Assembly: GCA_914767885.1 (NCBI GenBank)
Contig: CAJZBQ010000033.1
Coordinates: forward strand, 62,001-126,000
Direction of reading: 5' to 3'
DNA: 64,000 nucleotides
Source: Blepharisma stoltei
Lineage: Eukaryota > Ciliophora > Heterotrichea > Heterotrichida > Blepharismidae
Below, piece by piece: positions 41,592 through 53,133 of this stretch (position 1 is the stretch's first letter; every line of letters starts with the position of its first letter). Both the position numbers and the translations under genes were made by a program. Under the pieces are notes generated by a model. That model searched no databases, was not told the origin of the DNA, and saw only the letters and a program-made list of their open reading frames with translations.

Positions 41592-41872
41592 TATGTCCCC
41601 TCCCGTGTGAGCGAACAAAATTTTGGAAAAATCACTATTTTTTCTGAAAAATTTGTTATGAAAACTAATTTTGATATATAAGTAATAATTAGTATAATGA
41701 AATCTCTTGCTAATTCTGTTTAATTTTAAACAACTTGCATTTTAAAACATAAATATTGTAAATTAAAGAAATATTTGCTTTCCAATTGTTGAAAAAGCAT
41801 TTACTATAAAATTTATATTTAAAAAACTTTAACCCATAGTAAAATTTTTTTGTTTGCTCATGGAGGGGGAAT
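41592..41872. mobile_element. Family 1 MITE, decayed, intergenic
   Basis: TATGTCCCCTCCCGTGTGAG at the left, CTCATGGAGGGGGAATTA at the right. Interior shared with the intact copies (AATTAGTATAATGAAATC). Confidence 0.75.
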
Positions 41873-42025
41873 TAGAAAAAAAAATTTCCAATTTTATATA
41901 CACTACAAATTTTATGGAAAATGTTGCCAATTTGTAAGCTAAAAGATTAAGATTTAATTGTTTTTTAATGGATTTTTAGTTAATTTTATCTTTTCTTGCA
42001 TTTTAGAGACTTTCTAAAAAATCTG

Positions 42026-42598
42026 CTATATCATGTCTTCTTGTATTATGTCATCTCCAAGAATAGGAGTTTCTTCATGCTGTGCTTCTTGATTTAAAGC
42101 TTCGTAAATTGCAATTCCTATGATTCTGGCGTCATGAAGTACCCTGTCTTCATTAGGAAGTCAAGGGACTAGATATTTAAAATAGTTAAATCCAATCTCT
42201 TTCAGCCATTCTGTAAAAGCTTGGTAATATATATACTTTATTAAACGTTTATTAGCTCATTCTTCAGAAAATATTTTAGAAAGCATTTGCACTTCTACAT
42301 TATGCTCAATATCAATTGCACTAGAGTTTTCTGGTGATTTAAAACTCTCGCGAAGATTAGTAATAAGTTCTTTAATGTTCGGTACATACTTTAGCACATA
42401 AGAATCATCGCTTACATAAGTCGGAACGTTATGCAACAAAGTAAAGTAATCTTCTATATAAGTACTTAAATCGTATACTTTTTCTTCACCTTCTGATAGA
42501 TATTTTATAGTAGGAGTTTCTATTGAGCTCTCTAAAATTAGCCTAGCTTGTATAAGCTTATCTCTGGTTTCTATAAATAATTCTTTTCCGCTTTTCAT
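42026..42598 (-). CDS. Hypothetical protein, 190 aa
   Basis: One frame with two TGA codons as Trp (FSEEWANKR, VPWLPNED). Starts MKSGKELFIETRDKLIQARL and is helical throughout. The C-terminus is acidic (EETPILGDDIIQEDMI), then TAG. No family recognised, no IES needed. Confidence 0.6.
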
Positions 42599-42621
42599 AT
42601 ATTTTATCTAATTAAGTTAAT

Positions 42622-43045
42622 GTATTAATTGTATTTTATCTAGTCTTGGAGCTCATCGTCTATTAATATACGATAATATACGATATCCTTCAGCATTAAA
42701 AATTCTTTCCATGGCTCCTGCATCACCAAATACTGTGCCTCTAAAATTATTGGGCTCCAAGATTTCCTTTACAACATCGAGATGAGAAGTTTAAAAATAG
42801 AGCTAAAGCATCCTTCTCTATATTCAAAATATATTAAAGAAAGAACTATGCTTGTTTCCTTAGTAGGACCTTCAGAAGGGTTCGCTTTCTTTTACTTATA
42901 GGCAAATAGAAAATCATCAGGGTATTGCCATAATATATGATAGAAGTATGGCGTGGTTTACAGCAAGAACCTGAATTAATTAGAAAGTCTTTGTGGAGAA
43001 AAAGAATCTTTTTAAAAGACCTATATGATAAATTGCATGAATTCG
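42622..43045 (-). pseudogene. Possible decayed coding region
   Basis: Minus-strand pieces look protein-like (NPSEGPTKETSIVLSLIYFEY; VVKEILEPNNFRGTVFGDAG; RRWAPRLDKIQ with TGA as Trp) but are separated by a frame change and a stop. Could be a gene with an unresolved IES. Family unknown. The adjoining 43046-43447 shows nothing. Confidence 0.35.
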
Positions 43046-43447
43046 AAATTGTTAATGTCTAGAATTGATTGAAAATTAATAGAATTATCTGGGTTTAAGA
43101 TAATAAATTGATTTATCTAATAAGTTAATTATATATTAAAAATGCAATATCTTAACACTAGAAGATTATCTTAAAGTTACAGATTATAAAGCTGCTGGAG
43201 TCTTGAAAGTAATACATTAAAGATAATGTCCAGAAACATATTAGATTTTACTAATTTGAGATGAAACTGTATATAACACTGAGTTCAAGCTCTAATTAGG
43301 CTCGAACCTTCAAGTATTTTCTCATATAATTTTTCACAACTTATTATTCTTTTTGCTTTAATTTTCAATTAATCATTTCTTAAATGATTATCTCTAAAGC
43401 TAAAATGAATTATTATTTTGATTAAAGATTTAAGGATTAAATTATTA

Positions 43448-44807
43448 TTAATCTTTAATACTTTCATCTGTGCTTGAAAAGTCTCCATCAGATTCCTCTT
43501 CTCTGATGCTAGACTCTTGTATTGCAAAATTCACAAATTCATTTAACCTGATCATCTTTTTATTGGAAAAATATTTTTCACAAATTGCTTTGGCTAAAGA
43601 ATTATTCTCTGATAGCTCCTCTATTATTCCAAAATAGGGAGATTTTTTGCACAAAATTTTATAAGGATTTTCCATTCTGTCCTTTTCACCAATTTCAAGG
43701 ATCCTCTCAAGGCAATTTAGTGAGGAGTTTATTAAAAATACAGACTCGCTGGTTAGATTTTCCAATAAAGAATCAAGGACTCCGAGCTCAATGATTTTTT
43801 CTATTTGCTCTTCAGACCCTACTTCAATAGTTTTGTCCAGAATAACAGCAATAGAAAATCTGTCAATTCAGTAGCTTGATTTTGCAGTCGTGATTAAATT
43901 TGTAAGCGTTTCTGAAGAAATGAGCTTTCCCAACGTAATTTCATTAGGATAGTATACTTTGTATATTTTTTTAAATATTTTGGCACAAATTTTATAGATA
44001 TTTTAAAACTCAACAAAATTTGTTAACTAATAAAATAGGTAGTAATACCTATAATTTTTAAACCCGCCTTTAAATTGGATTCCAATAAGAGGGTTAAATT
44101 TTTGCTTCAAAAAATTATATTTAAAATTTTCTCTTAAAACCTTAAAAAAATATAAACGAGAGCAATACTTTTAATTTTTAATTTATTTTTACGTAGAAAT
44201 AATTTAAAAAAAATTATTGATTTAACTATAAAACTGTTTAAATATATTATTGGGGAGTAAGTATTTAATGTACTATAGCATATATAATATCAATTGCATT
44301 AGTTCTAATTTCTAAATTTTCGGAAATTATTAGTTTCGATAAAATTTCAATTGTGCCTGAAAAATACAGGATAAGTCTTGCATCTTCATTACTCTCTGTA
44401 ACTTCTTTTAAAAATTTAATTGAGGCCTCGGCTATTTCTTCTGATCCAATTGTGCATAGCTTAGAGAGGTCCTGAAGAAGTCCGTGGCTAATAAGAAAAT
44501 TTATGGATTCGGGATATGCTTGTATGTGATTTAATAGAAGATCTATAGTATCTAAAATTAAATCTTCGTCGCAAAAGCTAAACATAATCTCAAATGATGG
44601 GAGAATTTGTGAGGCTGATAGGAAATTGGGGCTACTGCAAATAGTTAAAATTTCTGCGAAAGCTTTTAGCTTATGTTCTTTTATGTCAGATGCTTTTATT
44701 TGATTAATGAGGTTTTCTATGCTTTTTCATTGTAAATTAATGCTTTCAGGATGATTTTGGTAAAAAGTATCTCCCGCGTTTTTACCATAAGATTGAGAAG
44801 AGCCCAT
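43448..44807 (-). CDS. ARM-repeat protein A
   Basis: 346 aa after removal of a 319-bp IES. Starts MGSSQSYGKNAGDTFYQ. ARM-like helical repeats: DTIDLLLNHIQAYPESINFL, EASIKFLKEVTESNEDARLIL, SKLIISENLEIRTNAIDIIY-KVYYPNE. Ends in an acidic tail (EEESDGDFSSTDESIKD). Related to ARM-B and ARM-C downstream (NAIDIIYKVYYPNE matches KAIDIIYKVYYPNE) but lacks their long Ser/Lys-rich C-terminal region. Possible importin-like or scaffold role; unproven. Confidence 0.72.
43962..44280 (-). mobile_element. IES, 319 bp, in ARM-A
   Basis: TA-to-TA removal joins NAIDIIY to KVYYPNE, exactly as the paralogues read. Very AT-rich; a CTTACTCCCC end suggests a decayed family 1 copy. Confidence 0.88.
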
Positions 44808-44892
44808 TTTTATTATCTGCTAATTACCTTCTAATAAATTTGAGCTCAAAATTAATATAAGTTTTCTATTTATTTATTATTTATTTAGTTAA

Positions 44893-45260
44893 CTAAGCAT
44901 AATTTTTCTTTGAATCTCATATCTGGTGTCCCATCTTTCTTTTTGCGTCCATATAAGTTTCCATTCGAGTCCCTTGTTGGGCTTTCTGTAAAACTGTCTG
45001 CCCAGCTAGGGTAGCTACTAGCATAAGGATAATCGGAATAAGTAGGAGATCTCGGGATTGAATATTGAATATAGCATGAAGGAAGGTAAGCATATGATGG
45101 TGTTGTAAAGGTCTGAGAGTAGGAATAAGTACTTTCTTTATATCTTCTGGAGATGAAGATGCTCTTCTGGTCTAAACATCAAATTGAATTCTTTATTTAA
45201 AGTAAACTCTATTTCCTCTCCTCCATCTACAGATTGCAAGCTTTCTCTAATTGATTCTTT
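44893..45260 (-). pseudogene. Truncated ARM-family C-terminal fragment
   Basis: Carries the shared Ser/Tyr-rich region and KKDGTPDMRFKEN ending fused by an internal deletion to the GGEEIEFTLNKEFNLMF region. Frame broken. A partial duplicate of ARM-B. Confidence 0.75.
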
Positions 45261-45272
45261 AATCTGACAAAG

Positions 45273-45434
45273 TTAAAATTTTTGTACTCTTGCAAGTGTG
45301 GATGATTCTGCAATGCCTGGCAGCATCTCTGAGTAATTTATATCTAGAAGATTAGGAAAGTCATATCTAAAAATTATAATTATAATTACGAACCCACAAG
45401 CGAGTTGTCTTCTAAAGGTGCAAATGTCAGCCAT
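45273..45434 (-). CDS. Small ORF, 53 aa, between ARM genes
   Basis: MADICTFRRQLACGF ... NLLDINYSEMLPGIAESST ends at TAA. Contains an Ile run (VIIIIIF). No family recognised; may be chance. Confidence 0.25.
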   Translation of the reverse strand: MADICTFRRQLACGFVIIIIIFRYDFPNLLDINYSEMLPGIAESSTLARVQKF

Positions 45435-45503
45435 ATATTAAATTTAATTAAATCTACTGGAACAGTGATCCAAATTCCCAGTTCATGCTGTGATTTGGAT
45501 GTG

Positions 45504-48101
45504 CTAAGCATAATTTTCTTTGAATCTCATATCTGGTGTCCCATCTTTCTTTTTGCGTCCATATAAGTTTCCGTTCGAGTCCCTTGTTGGGCTTCCTGTA
45601 AAACTCTCTTCCCAGCTAGGGGTGCTACTTGCATAAGGATAATCATAATAAGTAGAAGATATCGGGATTGAAGATTGAATATAGCATGAAGGAAGGTAAG
45701 AATATGATGGTGTTGTATAGGTCTGAGGGTAGTAATAATTACTTTCTTGATATCTTTCTGGAGATGAAGATGCTGTATGTGGAGTTTTTGGAGAAGAATC
45801 TATATTCACCAAAGTTGTAGCTGAACTGGAGATCTTGCTAGTTTTCTGGGATTTAACCTCTTCCACTTGTTTTTCAACTTTTTCAGGAGTTTTTGGATTA
45901 GGAGAAGCTTCTAAAGCTGGCTTGTTAGAAATCACATTAGTTACTGTAGCATTTTCTGGTGCGATGCTAATTGAAGACGTTTGCTGTTGAATTAAAAATT
46001 TTTTGCTTTTTAAGCTCGGCTTAATTGCTACTGATGATTTTTCAATGGAGAATTTTTCCCTCTTTAAAGTTGGCTTAATATTTGTAGAAAACGTGGATTT
46101 TTCTAAGAAAAGTTCAATTTTAGGACATGGCTTGATTTCTATATAAAATAATGCTTCATCAACTGAAAGCTCACCCTTTGGATTTGGCTTTATTTCTATA
46201 GGGATTAGCTGATTTTCGCTTAAAAGAGTTTTATTCTCAGTCATTGTTTGAGCTTTTTCTGATAATTTTTCATCTGTAATTTTGATTGAAATTGAAGGCG
46301 ACTCTGTTAGGGTACTTAAAGATATGTTGAATTTATGATTATTTGATGTCAGAGCAATATTTTTTGTAGTTTTATTGCTAGCTTCCCCTTTTTCTTCAAA
46401 TTTTACAGTAGAATTCGGTGATTCAATGCATATAGAAATTGGCTTTAAAGTATTTGCTTCCTTTAAACATATATAATTTTCTTCTTTATTTTTGATGGAA
46501 CTATTAGAAGCATTTAAAAATGTTTTTTTATTGCCACTTCTTTTAAAATTGTTATTTAGTGAGGTTTCAAATTCATATTCCTCAGCATTTTTTTCGATAG
46601 AACATTCTGCTTCAATTTCTTCTGGCCTAAACATTAAATTGAATTCTTTATTAACAGTAAACTCTACTTCCTCTCCTCCATCTACAGATTGCAAGCCTTC
46701 TCTAACTCCTCACACCCCTCCATAAGCGAACAAACAATTAGAGTGTTTTAATTTTTTTTCAAACTTAAATAATTCCCAAATAGGTAAAAATTTGTGAAAT
46801 TTATATTTTATTATGCAACTGCTTAAAATTAAAGAGAATCAGCTAGAGATTACATTATAATAGTCACCTATATATAAAATATTTTTTATATTAAAATTTT
46901 TATTTGCTTGTATATGGTAGGCTTTTACCTAAAAAATATATTTCTAATGTTTTGTTCTTTCACGGAGGAGTAAGAGCCATTTTTTCGGATTTTCGTATCA
47001 TTTCAAGATCTTCCATATAAATAGAACTCATTGCTTCTTCGTTTTTTAAGCACTGCTCGCAGATAGATTTCGCAAGAGAATTTTTTTCAGCTAATTGCTC
47101 TAATTCTGCGTCCTGAATTTTAGAAAATCTTTTTCATTAGACTTATGATAATTAAAAAATGATATAAAAAATAATCATAGAAATTATTGATATATATAAG
47201 CAATTATTAGAAAATAGAAAATAAAATATCTACCTGCTTTTGTAAGTAAATAAAAAATTCAGAGTTTTTGCATGCTGCTACAAAAGGGTTTTCCGATTTA
47301 TCTTTATTTCCCAAACCTTATCATATATGACAAGCACATTAATGAAGTATTTACAATAATAATTGAATGTTCTCCTAAAGATTCTAATAAAGAATCAATA
47401 ATTTTAAGCTCGATAATTCTTTCCACTTCATCTGGCACGCTTTCTATAACTTTGCTTAATATTATTGCAATGGAATAGTTATTTATCCAACCTTTGGATT
47501 CATTAGTTTCTTTAGAAATGGATAATTTTTCATGTGAAAATAGCTTTCGAATAGCATCTTCATTTGGATAATAGACTTTATAAATAATGTCAATGGCTTT
47601 TGTGCTTATTAGTTTGTTTTCAGCCATTATTAACTTTGCAAGTGTTTCCTTTTTCCCTGAAAAGTACAAAAGAAATCTTGCTTGTTCACTAATTTCTATG
47701 ATTTCTAGTAAAAAGCTGATAGCTGCTTTGATAATTTTTTCTGAGGACTTATTTCCGCACAATTTGAGTAAATCTATAAGGACTCCATTATAAATCATTG
47801 CATTAATGGATTCATCATTATTTTGAAGCATAAGGCTTAGAACGTCGATTGCTTCAATAATTATTGGTTCATCATCAAAATTGATCATTTGTGCAATTGA
47901 AGGAAGGCTTATTTGCATTTTAGAGTTTTTGTAGACATTGAGGATTTCTTTAAAATATTGCTTTTTGAGGTCAAAGTCTTGGATTGATTCTCCTCGCTTA
48001 TTTAAATAGTCAAGGTACTCAGATGGAGGCTGAAGCTTTTCTGAGGTTGTTTGGCTTGAGACTGTAGCTGACTGGCTACCAAATGTCTTGATAGAAACCA
48101 T
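45504..48101 (-). CDS. ARM-repeat protein B (one 2-nt frameshift)
   Basis: The N-terminal 265 residues are ARM-like (VSIKTFGSQSATVSSQ, EKLQPPSEYLDYLNKR, IIKAAISFLLEIIEISEQA). The C-terminal half is low-complexity (Ser, Lys, Thr, Pro) with the motif NGNLYGRKKKDGTPDMRFKE at the end. Two IESs (268, 106 bp) are needed. Compared with ARM-C, two bases are missing near 47318 (MIRFGK then stop), so the copy is frameshifted unless this is an assembly error. Restored length would be about 741 aa. Function unknown. Confidence 0.68.
46703..46970 (-). mobile_element. Family 1 MITE-like IES, 268 bp, in ARM-B
   Basis: Termini TAACTCCTCACACCCCTCC and TTTCACGGAGGAGTAAG. Removal joins SEKMAL to REGLQSVDGG, as in ARM-C without an insert here. 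Confidence 0.92.
47121..47226 (-). other. IES, 106 bp, in ARM-B
   Basis: Removal joins YLQKQVD to KIQDAELEQLAE in frame. ARM-C has an IES of different sequence and length (79 bp) close to the same site. Confidence 0.78.
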
Positions 48102-48377
48102 TAATATTATTATAAAGATTTTTATAATATGGAGATTTAATTTTATAGGAAATTAAGTATTTCTATGATTTTTAAGTCATTATAATTATTATTAGCTGGT
48201 AATCGCCCCTTTAACTTCTAAACTCTCAGTTTGTGTGCATTCCCTACTTTTAATTTTCGTATTTTCTGCTTCCACCTAATTGCTAAAGAGTTCATTTTTA
48301 TTATCTACTAATTAGCTTCTAATAAAAATGAGCTCAAAATTAATATAAGTTTCCTTTTTATTTATGTATTTAGTTAA

Positions 48378-51300
48378 TTATCTGTAGTTTGCTTTGTATC
48401 TCATATCTGGAGTCCCATCTTTCTTTTTTGGCCTATACATGTTTCCATTCCATTCCCTTGTCGCGCTTCCTGTAAAGGTACTTGCCCAGCTCGGGGAGCT
48501 GCTAGTATAAGAATAATCGGAATAAGTAGAAGATCTCGAGATTGAAGATTGACTATAGGTTGAAGGAAGGTAAGAATATGATGGTGTTGTTGATGCTTGA
48601 GAGTAGGAATAAGTACTTTCTCTATATCTTTCAGGTGACGATGATGTTGTATTTGGAGTTTTTGGAGAAGAATCTATACTCGCCAGAGTTGTAGCTGAAT
48701 TGGAGACTTTGCTGGTTTTAGGAGTTTTAACTTCTTCCACTTGCTTTTCAACTTTTTCAGGAGTTTTTGGATTAGGAGAGGCTTCTAAAGCTGGTTTGCT
48801 AGTAATTACATTAGTAACTTTATTCTTTGTTGGCTCGATGATAATTGAAGATGGCTGAATTTGAATTAAAAATTTTGTCCTTTTTAGGTTCGGCTTAATT
48901 GCTACTGATGATTGTGATTTTTCAATGCAGAATTTTTCCTTCTTTAAAACTGGTTTTATATTTATAGTAAAAGTGGATTTTTCTAACTCCCCCTTCCGTA
49001 AGCGAATAAAAAAATTTGTTGGGGTTAATTTTTTTTACAAAAATTTATATATATAAATGGGTTTTAAAAAACTTAATTCTCAAAAATTGGAAAGTAAATA
49101 TTAATTTAATTCGCAAAATTTATGTTTTGTTAAAACTTAAACAGAATTAGCTCGAGATTTCATTATATTAATTATCACTATGTTTTCCAAATTTATTTTT
49201 CATATGTATTTTCTATCAAAAATTTTTTCGTTGACGACGGTAGGTTTTTGGCCAAAAAATAGGGATTTTTCAAAATGGTTTTGTTCGCAAACGGAAGGGG
49301 GAGTAAGAAAAGTTCATTTTTAGGACATGGCTTGATTTCTATATAAAATAATGCTTCATCAACTGAAAGCTCACCCTTTGGATTTGGCTTTATTTCTATA
49401 GGAATTGACTGATTTTCGCTTAAAAGAGTTTTATTCTCAGTCATTGTTTGAGCTTTTTCTGATAATTTTTCATCTGTAATTTTGATTGAAATTGAAGGCG
49501 ACTCTGTTAGGGTACTTAAAGATATGTTGAATTTATGATTATTTGATGTCAGAGCAATATTTTTTGTAGTTTTATTGCTAGCTTCTCCTTTTTCTTCAAA
49601 TTTTACGGTAGAATTCGGTGATTCAATGCATATAGAAATTGGCTTTAAAGTATTTGCTTCCTTGCAATCTTTGTCTTTATTATTTATGGAATTATTGGAG
49701 GTATTAAAAAGCGCTTTTTTATTATTATTTCTACCGAAATTGTTGTGCAGTGATGTTTCAAATTCAAATTCCTCAACATCTTTTTCATTAGAGCATTGTC
49801 CTTCGATGTCTTCTGGTCTAAACATCAAATTGAATTCTTTATTAACAGTAAACTCTACTTCCTCTCCTCCATCTACAGATTGCAAACTTTCTTTAAGTGC
49901 CATTTTTTCGGATTTTCGCATCATTTCAAGATCTTCCATATAAATAGAGCTCATTGCTTCTTCATTTTTTAAGCATTGCACACAGAGAGATTTTGCAAGA
50001 GAATTTCTTTCAGCTAATTGCTCTAACTCGGCATCCTGATAATAAAGAAAATTTTGTTTTACTGATTCAAAGGGTATATATAATGAATTATTAGTTTTGA
50101 GAAAAAATAATTAGAAAATAGAAAAATAAAATATCTGCCTGCTTTTGTAAGTAATTAAAAAAATCAGAGCTTTTGCATGCTGCTACAAAAGGGTTTTCCG
50201 ATTTATCTTTATTTTCTCCAGACCTAATCATATGTGACAAGCACATTAATGAAGTATTTACAATGATAATTGAATGCTCTCCTAAAGATTCTAATAAAGA
50301 ATCAATAATTTTCAGCTCGATAATTCTTTCTACTTCATCTGGCACGCTTTCTATAACTTTGCTTAATCCTTCCTCTCTCAGTAAGCTCTTTAAAAATCCC
50401 AATTACAAAAATTAAAAAATAAAAATTAATTTAATTTGTAAAATATGTTTTAAAATGCAAGATGTTTAAAATTGCATATATCAAGATATTTTTATCATAA
50501 AAATTTTATTTGCCTAAAAATGGGATTTTACCCAAAAAAATAAGAATTTTTCCAATGATTTTATTCTCTAACAGAGCGGGGGTTTAATATTATTGCAATG
50601 GAATAGTTATTTATCCAACCTTTGGATTCATTAGTTTCTTTAGAAATGGATAATTTTTCATATGAAAATAGCTTTCGAATAGCATCTTCATTTGGATAAT
50701 AGACTTTATAAATAATGTCAATGGCTTTTGTGCTTATTAGTTTGTTTTCAGCCATTATTAACTTTGCAAGTGTTTCCTTTTTCCCTGAAAAGTACAAAAG
50801 AAATCTTGCTTGCTCGCTAATTTCTGTGATTTCTAGTAAAAAGCTGATAGCTGCTTTGATAATTTTTTCTGGTTTTAATTAATTATTTAAAAATTATTTT
50901 TTAAAAAATTATTTTTTATTAATTATTGAGATTTAGCTTTTTTCTGAGGACTTGTTTCCGCACAATTTGAGTAAATCTATAAGGACTCCATTATAAATCA
51001 TTGCATTAATGGATTCATCATTATTTTGAAGCATAAGGCTTAGGACGTCGACTGCTTCAATAATAATCGGTTCATCATCAAAAGTGATCATCTGGGCTAT
51101 TGAAGGAAGAGCTTTAAGGCTGATCTGCATTTTAGAGGTTTTGTAGATGTTGAGGATTTCTTTAAAATATTGTTTTTTGAGGTCAAAATCTTGGATTGCT
51201 TCTGCTCGTTTATTTAAATAGTCAAGGTACTCAGATGGAGGCTGAAGCTTTTCTGAGATTTTTTGGATTAAAATTGTATAAAAGTTTATATTTAATATTT

Positions 51301-51937
51301 TTTGGGTATGAGTGGTCACAATAAAATGGCAACATTAGCGACTGTCATTCCTCGGTTCAGTTTAGAGTATGAATCGTTCCGAGGCTTGAAGATAAGCCGA
51401 GAGGGAAGCAGATTCTACTGTCCTGAGCGGTTCCTTCTCGGGACGTCTACACCATAGCAATTAGGCCATAGTTGCTACCGATACCAGCTATAGTCGATAA
51501 GCTTCCTTTTTGTGAGGAAACTATTACAAAAAAGGCTATTTACCTATTATTTTTTCGAAATTTAAAGAATCCCATTCACAAAAATTGGAAGCAAATATTT
51601 CTTTAATTTGTAAAAATTATGTTTTAAAATGCAAATTTTTTAAATTTAAACAGAATCAGCAAGAGATTTCATTATACTAATAATCACTTTATATATATAA
51701 AAAGTTTTTCATAAACAATTTTTTCTTCGCTTACGGAGGAGTAGTGAGAAATCAAGGGAAGCTCATCTGCATCTGAGCAGCCTTTGCAGAAAGCTATTCT
51801 TGGGCTTTGATATCAAACAAAAAGTTCTAATCTTTGATAATCCTCTGGGCATGAGTAAAAATGGCTTGATGAAGAAAAACTATATTCAAAGAAATGAGAA
51901 TAGCCTTGTCGCTGTCAAATGCCTGGATGGAAACCAT
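48378..51937 (-). CDS. ARM-repeat protein C, five inserts
   Basis: Paralogue of ARM-B; removing five inserts leaves exactly 746 aa without frameshift. Start MVSIQAFDSDKAT matches MVSIKTFGSQSAT. ARM region: SLMLQNNDESINAMIYNG, KAIDIIYKVYYPNEDA, VPDEVERIIELKIIDSLL. The low-complexity C-terminal half ends YRPKKKDGTPDMRYKANYR. Inserts: 320 (family 1), 79, 221 (family 1-related), 75 (not TA-bounded) and 624 bp (composite). The ARM-B copy acts as an internal control, since most inserts are absent there. Confidence 0.75.
48984..49303 (-). mobile_element. Family 1 MITE-like IES, 320 bp, in ARM-C
   Basis: TAACTCCCCCTTCCGTAAGC and inverse, family 1 interior. ARM-B reads straight through this point (TTTTTCTAAGAAAAG). 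Confidence 0.95.
50040..50118 (-). other. IES, 79 bp, in ARM-C
   Basis: Removal joins QADILFFY to QDAELEQLAERN. Confidence 0.75.
50364..50584 (-). mobile_element. Family 1-related IES, 221 bp, in ARM-C
   Basis: Inside a TTAAT direct repeat; ARM-B is uninterrupted here (TTGCTTAATATTATTGC). Decayed ends (CCTTCCTCTCTCAGTAAGC / CTAACAGAGCGGGGG). Confidence 0.92.
50863..50937 (-). other. 75-bp insert without TA boundary, in ARM-C
   Basis: Flanked by the 8-bp direct repeat TTTTTTCT; ARM-B has a single copy and no insert. AT-rich and partly palindromic. Length divisible by three, and precise loss restores SSEKIIKAAIS. Confidence 0.85.
51277..51900 (-). mobile_element. Composite IES, 624 bp, in ARM-C
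   Basis: TA-to-TA removal joins FDSDKA to TILIQKISEKLQ, matching FGSQSATVSSQTTSEKLQ of ARM-B. Contains a GC-rich repeat (about 51335-51520) and a decayed family 1 end (about 51520-51745, ...TTACGGAGGAGTAG). Confidence 0.85.
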
Positions 51938-52388
51938 TAATATTATTATGAAGATTTTATTAAATGGCGACTAAATTTATAGGAAAGTAAATATTGTTGT
52001 AATTTTAGTTATAATTAAGGGGATTTGATTTAACAATAAATCTTATCCTTAAAATTATACAAATTGCCTAACTCTTAGTTTTGTTTTAAAAAGGACTGAT
52101 TTTAATATTAATTTAAATGATTTTTAAGTAGACACCTAGGCTACATAAGAGTAATCTTAGTTTCCAATAAAAGCGTTCTAATTATACCAAAAATTAAAAT
52201 TTTCAAATAAATTTTCCTGTCAGGCAGAATAATTTTTTTGAGATTATAATAACTATTAAATCTTATGATCTTTTATATTTTCCCGAATTTTCATTTCTTT
52301 GTAAAATTTTTTAATAACTGCTTTCAAAACACTAAAAATGTCAAAATTTACTGTCATATTAAATCGGTCATAAAAATTTCGCCTTAAA
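51938..52388. other. Intergenic, AT-rich
   Basis: About 450 bp between divergent genes; presumably holds both promoters. No motif recognised. Confidence 0.4.
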
Positions 52389-53116
52389 ATGATCGTGCAT
52401 TTCCTCTTACCCCTCTTATTTTCCTTGGTTCTCTCTCAGACTACAAAAATCCTCACCTTAGAAAATTCCATATTCACCTTTTCTCGAGAACTCATCGGAA
52501 TCGGCTTTATTAAGCAGCTCCACACACAAATAATAATGAAAAACCCTACTGAAAAAGCCTCAATTACCTTAACTGAGTTTATCCCTTATAAATGGTGGAT
52601 TGATAAAGAAGATATCCCAAAGTCCTTGAATCCAGAATTTAATTCTTTAATAGACACTGAAAGCCCATCATCTGACTCAACAAACCATACATTTACAATT
52701 AACATTGAATTTTATGGGAAATATGAATTTTCATACCCAATCCATATGAGATATGATGACCCTAGCTATGATGTTCTTTATAAAACGATCAGTCTTCCAG
52801 GTCCTCAAATACAATATAACCAAGGCCAAGTTTTTATGCCTATTATAAATAAATTCTTCTCTAATAGACATTTTATTTTCTACTTTTAAACTTTATATTT
52901 ACAGAAATTGTTTACCATCAATATTAAAGTCATAATTCTGGCAAGTAAATCACCGTACATCAGCATACAGTAAATGGCGAATTCCAGGCACAAGTCCCAG
53001 TAGGCCAAATCAAGCACATCCCAATTGTGGTTATGGGGACTATCCTATTCGAGCTTATAGTCGTCTGCGCTATAATTTTCGCTGCCAACAAATTTACCCA
53101 TCATATATCTAAATAA
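52389..53116 (+). CDS. PIGX: PIG-X-like subunit of GPI mannosyltransferase I
   Basis: 205 aa after a 110-bp IES is removed. Signal peptide MIVHFLLPLLFSLVLS. Luminal PIG-X domain: LHTQIIMKNPTEKASITLTE, YEFSYPIHMRYDDPSYDVLY, ISLPGPQIQY. C-terminal membrane helix IPIVVMGTILFELIVVCAII with a short basic tail. PIG-X/Pbn1 stabilises PIG-M, which adds the first mannose to GPI precursors in the ER. Fits the GPI-like tails of two surface proteins in this window. Confidence 0.75.
52846..52955 (+). other. IES, 110 bp, in PIGX
   Basis: Removal joins GQVFMPII to HQHTVNGEFQAQVPVG in frame, restoring the membrane segment to the protein. Confidence 0.75.
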
Positions 53117-53133
53117 TCTCTATAAGAATTAAG

